DNA from: Hypomesus transpacificus
Lineage: Eukaryota; Chordata; Actinopteri; Osmeriformes; Osmeridae
Assembly: GCF_021917145.1 (NCBI RefSeq)
Contig: NC_061071.1
Span: 6,260,938 to 6,324,937 of the forward strand
DNA: 64,000 nucleotides
Direction: 5' to 3'
Under the pieces are notes generated by a model. The model was not told the DNA's origin. It did not search any database and worked only from the letters and a program-made list of their open reading frames with translations. How positions within the stretch are numbered: position 1 is the first letter of the stretch; every line of letters starts with the position of its first letter. Position numbers and translations under genes: made by a program. Shown piece after piece: positions 1 to 10,233 of the stretch.

Positions 1-95
1 GTAGTTAGAGGTATAATAGTGTGTTCCTATGGGAAGAGTTGTATTTTGATGTGGGTTGTATAAGTGCCCATGGTTAGAGTAGAGGATTTCTGGGC

Positions 96-645
96 TTGTT
101 CTAAGTTCCTATGGTCCATGGTGCATTGATATGTGTGTTCTAAGTTCCTATGGTCCATGGTGCATTGATATGTGTGTTCTAAGTTCCTATGGTCCGTGGT
201 GCATTGATATGAGTGTTCTAAGTTCCTATGGTCCATGGTGCATTGATATGTGTGTTCTAAGTTCCTATGGTCCATGGTGCATTGATATGTGTGTTCTAAG
301 TTCCTATGGTCCGTGGTGCTTTGATATGTGTGTTCTAAGTTCCTATGGTCCATGGTGCATTGATATGTGTGTTCTAAGTTCCTATGGTCCATGGTGCATT
401 GATATGTGTGTTCTAAGTTCCTATGGTCCATGGTGCATTGATATGTGTGTTCTAAGTTCCTATGGTCCATGGTGCATTGATATGTGTGTTATAAGTTCCT
501 ATGGTCCATGGTGCATTGATATGTGTGTTCTAAGTTCCTATGGTCCATGGTGCATTGATATGTGTGTTCTAAGTTCCTATGGTCCATGGTGCATTGATAT
601 GTGTGTCATAAGTTCCTATGGTCCATGGTGCATTGATATGTGTGT
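96..645. repeat. 39-bp minisatellite, about 14 copies
   Basis: A unit of 39 bp (core GTTCCTATGGTCCATGGTGC followed by ATTGATATGTGTGTTCTAA) is repeated about 14 times with few substitutions. Because 39 is a multiple of three and the unit lacks stops in some frames, both strands show long open frames made of a 13-residue repeat. These are composition effects and not a gene. The array lies 3' of the last visible itga4 exon, so it is probably inside an itga4 intron. Confidence 0.95.
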
Positions 646-813
646 AAGCTTGAGTGAACCCACCATTTGTCTCTTGGATCTTCTGGAGAAGAAGAAGATG
701 AGCTCCTCCCATGGAGGTGGTCTTTTGACCTCACACTCCTCCCCCTCCACACTGCTGCTACTCTCATTGGGCCAGGACGAGACACTGGGCAGGTCTGTCC
801 TGTGAGGATCCAT

Positions 814-990
814 TGTACTGGAGAGGTTGGACCAATCAGGGCCCGTTGTGCTAGAAAGGTTGGACCAATCAAGGCCCATCGTGCTAGAGAGGTTGGACGA
901 ATCAAGGCCCATCGTGCTAGAAAGGTTGGACCAATCAGGGCCCATCGTGCTAGAGAGGTTGGACCAATCAGGGCTCGTGGTGCTAAATAT
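814..990. repeat. 33-bp minisatellite, about 5.5 copies
   Basis: The unit starts GTTGGACCAATCAGGGCCC and runs 33 bp, with substitutions between copies. Each unit holds a CCAAT motif, which is probably incidental. It lies in the same presumed itga4 intron as the 39-bp array. Confidence 0.9.
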
Positions 991-1286
991 GTTGGGCCAA
1001 TAGGAGTGGCTAGTGCTGACAGACAGAGGTGTAGAACCCTCAGAGCTCCGGATAGAGCACCCCCCAGTGGACGCCTGGGGTACAGCAAAGGAATGGAGGC
1101 CAGCTTAATCTGTGTACGTGCATTACAGAAGAGTGGATCACAGAAGAGCATCCCAAAACAAAGCAGAGCAAACGATGATAAACAACATGACAGCAGTACA
1201 TGATGACACACGACAGGAAGTACGGGACCCTCCTGCAGAGAGGGCTAGAGGAGCAGAGGGCTGTGGAGGACAGGAGAGCAGGCTAC

Positions 1287-4200
1287 CTGTACATGCAGGA
1301 TGCGTAGCAGGGAACGGGAGTAGGGGGCCAGAGCCCTGGGCAGGACCACCTCCACTCTGGTGCCCTGAGACAGGCTGGGGCCAGCATTCACCACCTGGAG
1401 GAGACAGGCTTCACACAGGGCTCTGTCTCTGTGTGTGTGTGTGTTTACATGTGTGTTTATGTACATGTGTGTTGTGTACCTTGATCGTGTAGTTGAACCT
1501 CTCAGTGTGGCAGTTGGGTTCATTAAAGTCTCCAAACTCAAATCCTTGGCGTGAGGCAAACCTACACACGCACACACACACACACACACTGCATCTATAT
1601 CCACACTATATCTTTGTATACGTACAGAACGATAGAGAGGGAGAGAGACAGAGAGAGAGAAAGCGAAAGAGTGAAAGAGAGAGAGAGAGAGCAGAGCTGA
1701 GTTCAGTAGAGTATCTGACCCATGTATGTTGAGGTTGACCCCATATCTCAGAGGCAGGATCAGAACGACCACGTTGTCATGAAGAAGATCTTCACTTTCA
1801 AAGTTCTCCCTGTCACGACGAAGAACATACACACAACGTGACCTTTGTGGAACGCACGCCGGAATCTTACGGAACCTTCCAGACGGCGGAACTACGTTGG
1901 ATACCTGGACGCCGTGATTGTGACGTTGAGGTCGCCTGGACCACTGTCGGAGCCGACCTCCATCAGGAAACTGACATTCACCTGAGGCACACACACACGT
2001 GTGAGAGACAAGCTTCCCACAGGATCTAGGTGCATGTGTGTGTCTGTCTGTGGGTACCTTGGCCAGGACATTCAGGAACAGGTTTCCTAGGCGACAGTCT
2101 ACTCCATCAGACTCTTTCTTCTCCTCTATGGCCTGACAGCTGAAATGTTGTTCTCCCTGTCGACACACCCCAAAGCTCACTCACTCACTGTGTGTGTGTG
2201 TGTGCATGTTTATGGATATATGTGTGTGTGTGTGTGTGTGCATGTTTAGGGATATATGTGTGTGTGTGTGCATCTTACTGCTGTCAACGCCTTTATAAAG
2301 TGCAGGTTGTCAGGGTAACGGAGGTGGAGGGTAGGCAGGAAGGCAGCATCTCCTATGTTGCCCAGGGTAACTTTCAGCAGGAAGGTCTTGCCCTCCCCCA
2401 GTGCTATGAACCCTACACCTTTATGACTCCTGCAGGGGCGGACACACATATTATCACATAAACAGGAGAGGAGAGGAGGAGAGGAGGGGAGGGGAGGGGA
2501 GGGGGGGGAGGGGAGAGGAGGGGAGGGGAGGGGGGGGAGAGGGGGAGGGGAGGGGAGAGGGGGGGAGGGGAGGGGAGGGGAGGGGAGAGGAGAGGAGAGG
2601 AGAGGAGAGGAGAGGAGAGGAGAGGAGAGGAGAGGAGAGGAGAGGAGAGGAGAGGAGAGGAGAGGAGAGGAGAGGAGAAGGGGGGGGACATACCTGGGTG
2701 TTACTAACTGGGCAGACAGCTGTAGGTTGGTGGAACAGTTGACAAACACACAGTACCTGGCAAACAGCGTCTGCAGAGAGAAGCACACACATCAACACTG
2801 CAAAGCTACACTGCACTCTCTACCTAACTGGCCATCTTCTTGAATTGCTCCCATCCAGTTGATCAGCTGCCTATATTGTTCCTGCCTTCCTGAATGGTGA
2901 AAAGGTTGACGTGCTCCTACCTGATTGGTCAGCTGGTTGCGTTGTTCCTCGCCCCTCTGCAGGATGGGGGTGAGAGGGGGGAGGATGAGGGAAGGCGCCC
3001 CCTCCCTGTGCTGACCCCCCAGCTCATAGTGCAGCTCCATCACCAGGGGGGAGAAGATGTCCCTCACGTCTCTCTAGGGAGGGGGGGGGGGGGCAAGGTC
3101 TTTAATACACCTCCTAGTCCCTACAGCCATCCCTGCTTCAATACGTCCATTCATCCCTCCCTCCATCTTTCATTCCTCCCTCCTTCCTCCCCTCCTTCAA
3201 TCTGTTCTTCCCTACTTTCTGTTCCTTAGGGCCATCTCTCTCCCCATCCCTCCCTCGCTCCTCCCTCACCCGCAGAAAGGCCTGATGGGTAGTGCAGGTC
3301 ACGTTGCCGTGCGTCGTCTTGACCATGCCCGTCGTCGTTTCAAAGCGAGCCGTCCCATTGGTGGAGAAATAGAGGCGGCGCCGCAAGCCAGCTTTGTGCT
3401 TGACGTCTGCCGTCAGGTTGTAAAACATGTCTACACACACATACACACACACACACACAATTATAGGTAAGGAGAATGGGGAGATTGTGTGTATACATAT
3501 GTGTGTGTGTTTGTGTGTTTGTCCTCACCGACGTGTCCTGTGCTGTGTCGCCCTCCCAGGCGGAAGCAGATGGAGGTATTGATGCAGACAGTTGATTGGC
3601 CGTTGTCTGAGCAGAGTGGCTGAGAGTGGTTCACACTTTCTGGCAGGAGCAGCCAAGCCTCTACTACCACCACCGCACGCGTCCTGCCATACACACACAC
3701 AGATGCACAGGAAATGACATGGTAAAGAGCTTCCTAGGTAGGCTAGTGGACTGGCTAGGTGTGTAGACCAGCTCAGTAGACTTGCTAGGTGTTAAGACCA
3801 GGTCAGTAGACTAGCTAGGTGTTAAGACCAGGTCAGTAGACTAGCTAGGTGTGTAGACCAGGTCAGTAGACTAGCTAGGTGTGTAGACCAGGTCAGTAGA
3901 CTAGCTAGGTGTGTATACCAGGTCAGTAGACTAGCTAGGTGTGAAGACCAGGTTAGTAGGATTACCTGAGAACAACAGCAGAGTCTGTCAGGAAGGCTCC
4001 TATGGCTACATCTAGACCAGAGAGGGATGAGAGGGAGAGAGGGATGAGAGGGAGAGAGGGATGAGAGGTGTGAGACAGGGATGAGAAAAAAGAGTGGGAG
4101 ACAGAGGTGAGAAGAGAGAAGGGGAGGGCATTAGAGATGAGGTATTGGGATGAGCCGGAGTGTAAAGTGTACTACCTGTGTATCCGTTTCCGTCGACGTC

Positions 4201-6715
4201 TATTCCCCCGGACAGAGATTGTCCGAACATCTTGAAGGCATTACCCATCACTGAGCCTGATATACGCTGTTCAGAAACACACAATAGAGAGACAGGGCAA
4301 CAGAAACACAAACAGGTTTAGACAGAGAAACATTGAGCAACGGAAAGACGGCTAGAGGGGGAGACAGAGACAGAGTGATATATAGAGAGGGAAAGAGAGA
4401 CAATAAGTGAGTCAGAGACACAGAAAGCGGGCTGGAGAGAGGGAGAGCAATAGAGAGAGAAGTGTACCCACTTGTGAGTAGTCTCTCCCCAGTCCGGTCT
4501 TCCTGCCATTGTAGATGTAAACAGCCCCCTGTAGGTCATTCTCCTGTGGGGCTCCTACAGCCACATCTACACACAAACCACAGTCAGCGTTGCCAGGGTA
4601 ACAGGCTGTGTTACCATAGTAACAGTGAAAGATCCCAGGGTACCAGTGATGGATCCCAGGGTAACGGTGCGGGTTTCCAGGGTAACAGTTGATGAGGGTT
4701 ACCGTGGTAGCCGTCATGGTCCAGGTCTCCCAGGCTGATGATCGTCTGGCCGAAGCGAGCAGCATACGAGTCTCTCCCCGCCAGAGTAAACTTCTGCTCG
4801 GTCAGGTTTGCCTGACACATACACACACACAACCCCATCACACACAAGCTTGTCATGACATCAACCAGAGCCTCATGTGGTTGTGTGTGTGTGTGTGTGT
4901 GCGTATGTGTGTGTGTGTGTATGAATGCATGTGTGCAGCATGTGCGTGTGACTCACGTGTCCCTTGTTGATGTAGACGTGCACGCGGCCCTCCTCCCTCA
5001 CAGAGCTGAACATGGGAGCTCCAACCAGCAGGTCGGACATGCCGTCCGAGTTTAGGTCTACAGCACACACACTAGCCCCGAAGTAGGACCCCCGCTACAC
5101 ACACACACGCACACACAGAACATGAGATGCAGACTTGGCATCCTTCTTTCTGGACACAGTCAAGAAAGAGGTTATGGAGACAACCCCAGAACCACCTCAC
5201 CTAGGCAACCCCAGAACCACCTAACCTAGGCAACCCCAGAACCACCTCACCTAGGCAACCCGAGAACCACCTCACCTAGGCAACCGCAGAACCACCTCAC
5301 CTAGGCAACCCCAGAACCACCTCACCTAGGCAACCCCAGAACCACCTCACCTAGGCAACCCCAGAACCACCTCACCTAGGCAAGCGGTATGACAGCATTA
5401 GTTCTCGAACTAATCGACCACGAGACAGCTTCTATTTCCAGGCCATTAGGCTCCTGAACAGATAACTACCCCCCCACCTCCCTTCTGAAACGGACTGTTA
5501 TTACCCCCCACCTCCTTCCTGCACATCATGACTTTACAGTCTGAGTACTGCACTGCCCAGCATAGATTTTGCACATACTATAACCACCTTGCAACTGCCT
5601 ACCCTTACTGTTTCATTACATTGGTCAGTGAGTATTGTGTATACTATTGTAAAAATTACATAATAATCATATCTCTCATCTTTTATTATTAGTGTCTGTT
5701 ACTATCTATTTCATTATTAAAAACTGCACTGTTGTAGGCAGCACAGCAGCACACAGCTTTTCATTGTACTTTATATACTTCCTGTACATGTGACAATAAA
5801 CTGGAATTGAAACCTGTGACCCTGTGACCTCAGCGATGATCTGGAGAGCGACTGACTGCATGCCGAAGATGTATACCTGTGAGAAGAGAGGGGAGGAGGG
5901 TCAGAGAAGAGGAGGAGGAGGTGAGGGAGGAGGAGAGGGAGGAAGAGAGGGAGTAAAGGACGATGGGGTGGTTAAGAGGAAAGGGGGAGGAGGGGGGGGT
6001 ATGCGATGGAAGGGGGAGGGGTCGTTTGTTTGGTGTTGCTCACCATGCCGGTTTGGCTGTACTGTGGGGCTCCGCCCACCACCTCAATACTGTCTGCGGA
6101 CAGGAAGTGACCCGCACTGACGGAATATCCTGGAATACAGCCGTCATTACTCAGGTGTTTCTGTTAGGGGGTATACATGTGTATGTAAGTGTGTGTCTGT
6201 GTGTGTGTGGGGGGGGGGGGGTCGGGGAGGGACTGTGGATGTGTGACAGTTACCCAGATAACTGCCGAATTGCACAGTGCCGTCGTCAATGTAGGTTGCG
6301 GTCACACGAGTGGAGGTGTTGTAAGCGATCACTGAACCCGTGAAAGCCTTGGTCCCTGGGGCCCCCATAACAATCAGGTCCTGTTGTCTTAGTACTGACA
6401 GCTACAGTGTGGTTGCGGTCTGCGTACTGACAGCTACAGTGTGGTTGCGGTGTGCGTACTGACAGCTACAGTGTGGTTGTCTGAGTACTGACCTCCAAGA
6501 GAAAGCTGGAGGTCCCAGCCTGACAGAAGGTGTAGTCATTTCCAAAATCATTTTCATCGTCTAGAGGGGGAGAGGACAGAGGCAAGGAGAAGTTGAGAAG
6601 CACGTAAAGTGATAGGTAAAGGTAGAGAAAGAGATTGAGAAAGTGAGGTAGAAGATGCGAGAGAGAGCGAGAGAGAGCGAGAGCGAGCGAGAGAGAGAGA
6701 GCGAGCGAGAGAGAG

Positions 6716-6814
<99 letters not shown>

Positions 6815-8274
6815 AAGTAAAAGGTAGAGAGAGAGGCAGGGAACGGTTACTTCTGTAACAGGGTATCAGAGGGATGGACTGGACCAGGTCACCATCTAGT
6901 TGGTAACATATGCCTAGAGGCAGCTTGTGGCCCTCTGGAAGGTAGTAGATGTTCTTCCAACGATGAGCACACGCCTGTGAAGCACATGCATGTGGACTCT
7001 AGTCATGCTTGTGGGCTCATACCATACGTGTAGTCTGTCTTGTGTGTCAAGCACATTGTACATGTAGTACATCTGTGTAGTCACACACGTAGAACGTGTA
7101 AACATTGTACGTACACTTGAGTCATGCGTGTAAACTCTGGTCTTACGTGTCATACACGTGCATACAGGTCATACGTGTAGGCTAAGGTCATGGGTATTAG
7201 ATGTGTAGACTCTGATCATGTATGTCATGCGAGTAGACAGATTCAGGTGGTGCATGTCAACTGTGGTCATGTGTGTGCTAGCTACCAGCAGCAAGCCGTC
7301 TCCATGTCTTCTGGACAGACTGACACCCAGCCACTGGTTATCCACCTCGGAAGAGCATTTACTGCCACAAGGACTAGGTCCTGTCATGCCTGGAACATTC
7401 AACACATGTATGACATCATGCATAAAACATGTAACATTGGGTTTTGCACTGCTCTCAAGTTTGATCAAAAGTTTGACATACCTGTCAACGTTTGGCTACA
7501 ATAATCCTGGAGGGGAAGGTGTGTGCAGCTGTTTCTGATTGGCAGGTAGGTGGCATTAAACTCTGTATAACTCGAGACAGCTCTCAACTCGGCAGAAAAC
7601 TGATTTTCTATGCCTGCGCCGTGTCCATTAATTGTGCAACTATTACACGGGACGGGGGACCAGTTATCCCTTATTTGTCAGCGTGATAAATACAAGGTGT
7701 TGCATGAAAGAATGATATGGTTGAAATGCGCTAGTCTCACGGTGAATGCGGAGAAGTTGAGAGCCCTGTTTTAGTTTATTATAACCTACAGTAACTTGAA
7801 CATGCAACACACACCCCTGATTTCCATCTTTACTCACTTATTTGAATTTGCTCGCAATGTCGACTGTCATTTAATGTGCACTTGTAGACCGCACCTGGGG
7901 TCTTAGCGGCCAGGTAGGATTTGGAATCGGCCACCGGCGCTCCGACCAGAACCCTGAAACACACCGGAGACATTGTTTCTGTGCCGAGGAGTCGTTTACC
8001 GAGAACAGTCTTGCTTCACTGCCATGGCCCGTGAGGGTACAAGATATACCACTTCGATTGAATTTAACAGAATGGAGCCTGGTAGTGGTGGTGTATTTTC
8101 TCACCATGTCTGGTCTTCATGCGCGTGAAGCATAACCGAATATCCAAAGAAGGATCCGTTGGGTCCGCTGAGAGTTGACACGTGCTGTGTGTCCAGGTTG
8201 TACGGTTCGGTATACCGGTTGACACACCACAGGAACGTGAAAAATAGTTTTTCTAAGTGAACTATTCGAAACAT
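1287..8274 (-). CDS. itga4: Integrin alpha-4 (partial, 3' exons outside window)
   Basis: Alpha subunit of the alpha4beta1/alpha4beta7 receptors for VCAM-1, fibronectin and MAdCAM-1, a single-pass plasma-membrane protein. Coding exons, 5' to 3': 8274-8105, 7953-7838, 7380-7286, 6974-6851, 6560-6493, 6380-6254, 6129-6044, 5876-5829, 5094-4957, 4811-4703, 4566-4472, 4266-4176, 4011-3966, 3683-3529, 3430-3270, 3073-2921, 2770-2694, 2429-2279, 2156-2058, 1981-1905, 1809-1720, 1561-1480, 1394-1287. They join in phase to 822 residues. Seen: a hydrophobic leader (MFRIVHLEKLFFTFLWC), the mature start PYNLDTQ, DNQWLGVSLSR, FG-GAP repeats with Ca-binding loops DLNSDGMSD, DLDHDGYHD and DVDGNGYTD, then thigh and calf segments. 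No I domain, as expected for alpha-4. The missing part is the end of calf-2, the membrane helix and the tail. The DNQWLGV and VREEGRVHVYIN segments match alpha-4 better than alpha-9. Confidence 0.95.
2461..2690. repeat. Polypurine tract, GGGGA/GGAGA units
   Basis: About 230 bp of nearly pure purine on the + strand, grading from GGGGA-rich to (GGAGA)n. It fills most of the itga4 intron between exons ending at 2694 and starting at 2429, beginning within a few bases of the splice donor. It is pyrimidine-rich in the direction of itga4 transcription. Confidence 0.95.
3725..3962. repeat. 30-bp tandem repeat, about 8 copies
   Basis: The unit GACCAGGTCAGTAGACTAGC plus TAGGTGTGTA is repeated about eight times in the itga4 intron after the exon ending at 3966. 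The array begins about five bases downstream of the splice donor on the transcribed strand. Confidence 0.93.
5179..5390. repeat. 25-bp tandem repeat, about 8 copies
   Basis: The unit CAACCCCAGAACCACCTCAC plus CTAGG is repeated with very few changes in an itga4 intron (5095-5828). On the transcribed strand each unit holds CTAGGTGAGG, which resembles a splice donor. Confidence 0.93.
5391..5818 (+). mobile_element. 3' fragment of a non-LTR retrotransposon (L2/CR1-like)
   Basis: The left part encodes a short stretch ending RDSFYFQAIRLLNR and a stop, which resembles the C terminus common in fish LINE reverse transcriptase proteins. It is followed by a 3' UTR-like stretch with TGCACTGTTG and ending TGTGACAATAAACTGGAATTG, the typical end of 5'-truncated fish LINE copies. 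It lies in an itga4 intron in antisense. The family assignment is from general resemblance only. Confidence 0.65.
6381..6492. repeat. 112-bp intron made of a ~32-bp tandem repeat
   Basis: The whole itga4 intron between exons 6560-6493 and 6380-6254 consists of about 3.3 copies of a unit that reads, on the transcribed strand, GTCAGTACGCAGACCGCAAC then CACACTGTAGCT. The splice donor itself (GAG|GTCAGTAC) is the first copy and each later copy repeats GTCAGTAC. Confidence 0.9.
6655..6811. repeat. (GA)n microsatellite
   Basis: About 155 bp of GA repeats with a few GAGC interruptions at the left end, in an itga4 intron. The long RE-rich open frame across it is meaningless. Confidence 0.97.
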
Positions 8275-8402
8275 ATTTTTCTCCTAACGTTATCTAATCC
8301 GAAAGATACTCGCTCCCAGCCGAAGTGAATGCATGATAAAAGCGAGATGCGATTTTTGCGTGATCTCAAATTTTCACACCTCACTCTCAAAAAGGATGTT
8401 TG

Positions 8403-9040
8403 CAGGGGCGTTGTTAGATATAACGCCCTCCTGGGGCACAGCATGCCCCTATTCATATCCCCTTTTTTCTTCCAAGCTTGCTGCATACAGTGCACTATAA
8501 GCTACTCTGCTATATAAACTCCCCTTGCTTTACCCACTATACTACAGCTCAGGGCCGCAAGTTTGATATCGGCTTTGGCAAGGACATCAATAGTTATTGC
8601 GAGCGCGCACATTTCCTTTGCATTCATGTGAGCGCAAAGACTGTTTTTTGAGCTTCATGTAATATTGTTTTTATGTTTTAGTCAAAATAAGAGGATCGTT
8701 AGGCCTACCATTTAGAAACGACCTCAATTCTGACTTGTGTGCAGAGTCCGACACATGAACTTCTGTGTGCGTGCTAATTGGCAAGCTCAGAAGAGTGCCC
8801 TGACATGAAATTCTGCGGGCATCGGCATGTACTTTGATTTTACAAGTGTTGATTGGGATTCTGCGTTTATTTTTTTGGCACTATCAATCAAAATGAATGC
8901 ACTGACTAATGAAATAAATTGTTAAATACATTTTGTTAAATAAATTGACTAAAACTAAATTTTACTGGGGCACAGCAGATTTATGCTGGGGCAAGTAAAG
9001 TAAAGTGGGGTAAGTAAGTAAAACGGGTCTAACGCTCCTG
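8403..9040. mobile_element. Non-autonomous hAT-like element near the itga4 promoter
   Basis: The left end CAGGGGCGTTGTTAGA and the right end, read inverted, CAGGAGCGTTAGACCC form imperfect terminal inverted repeats. The flanks are GATGTTTG (8395-8402) and GATGTATG (9041-9048), a 7/8 match to an 8-bp target duplication, as expected for hAT elements. No transposase frame is visible in the 638 bp. The inner ends hold related CTGGGGCACAGCA motifs. The element starts about 128 bp upstream of the itga4 start codon. Confidence 0.75.
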
Positions 9041-9048
9041 GATGTATG

Positions 9049-10233
9049 CAATCGCCATGGCGACCGTGTGGCGAAGAAATGAGTTTGTTGGTGGTAATAT
9101 TAGTGTGAGAACAGAGGTCATACAGAGGAAGATGAGGATTGTGGTCTGAGGGTGGAGACGGGTGTAAGCTTTTTGGGTGTTTGCAAAGCATGTTGCACAA
9201 TGCTTGTTTTGAAGAGCGAGAGGTGTCAGCGTGGATGGGAAATGGTATGGTATGAGATGTTCTTGCGGGAACTGAAACAGACGGATCCCACCAGCGTGTG
9301 TGTGTGTGTGTGTTTGTGTGGGCGCGCAACACTACTAGGCTGTATCTTGGAGAATGTAGTCGTTATTGAAATCGTGACTTTTTCACAATACAGCATCATT
9401 TAACAATATGATGCCCATCCATATTAGAACAGAGAATGTCAATGTTTTAACAAATAACTGCTAATCTTTGGTTTCTGGATAAGTTACCAATGTTAGCAGA
9501 CCATTGAAACGTCAATGTTTAGAAATAGGAAGAGGTATACTGTCAGCAGAAAAGGTGATGTTTGTCTCCACCAATGTTCAAATCAAACATGTGTCCTTGT
9601 CTGTGTGTCAGTCTGCATGTTCTGTATGTGAGTGTGTGTGTGTGTGTGTTGGTCTGTAGCTAACACAGGTTTGACATGTTGACAGACAAGTTTTTATTTA
9701 AAACATTAAGCTGAGGATGTTCATTTAGACATCTCCTTCATAGTTGGGCAGGAGAGACCTGCACTAAAGCAACAAAATACACACGCGTGTGTCTGGGACT
9801 CAGTAATACAGTGTGTGTGTGTGTGTGAGTAAAGTGTGTGTATGCATGTCATGCCAAGGCTTTGACATTTCCATCAGGGTCCTTGGCACAGAATTCTGGT
9901 CTCAGTGACCTGCATCCCACATCTTCTACTGATTCTAAAAACATTCAGAAAGGACGACAGTGTCCATCCATGTTCTTAAAGTGCAGGGACACGCTTCCAC
10001 AGGAACTCCTACAATACTTCAGAGGGGGACCCCAATGACTGTGACACACTATCAGAGGGGACAGACATCCCTGTGACGCCGACACGGAGGGAACTGTTGT
10101 CAACGTGACCGGCAAGGGCTGGCAGGGGACAGAAAAGCACGTAACACCCGTCTGTTGGTACAGCGTCTGTCATAATGGTAGCAGGCTCAGTGGTGTGAGG
10201 GACAGAACAGGCGCGTCGGCAGGGCGGTCACTT
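9049..10233. other. Intergenic region and probable plekha3 3' UTR
   Basis: No coding exon recognised. Short (GT)n runs occur near 9297, 9630 and 9810. The part next to 10233 should be the plekha3 3' UTR, but I could not place its polyadenylation site. Confidence 0.5.

Noticed and set aside
96-645. Regular 39-bp repeats as a CRISPR array or a Cys-rich secreted repeat protein
   Set aside because: There are no spacers, the host is a vertebrate, and the open frames on both strands follow from the 39-bp period.
2246-2816. Ser/Pro/Leu repeat open frames on the minus strand
   Set aside because: They cross the polypurine tract in an itga4 intron.
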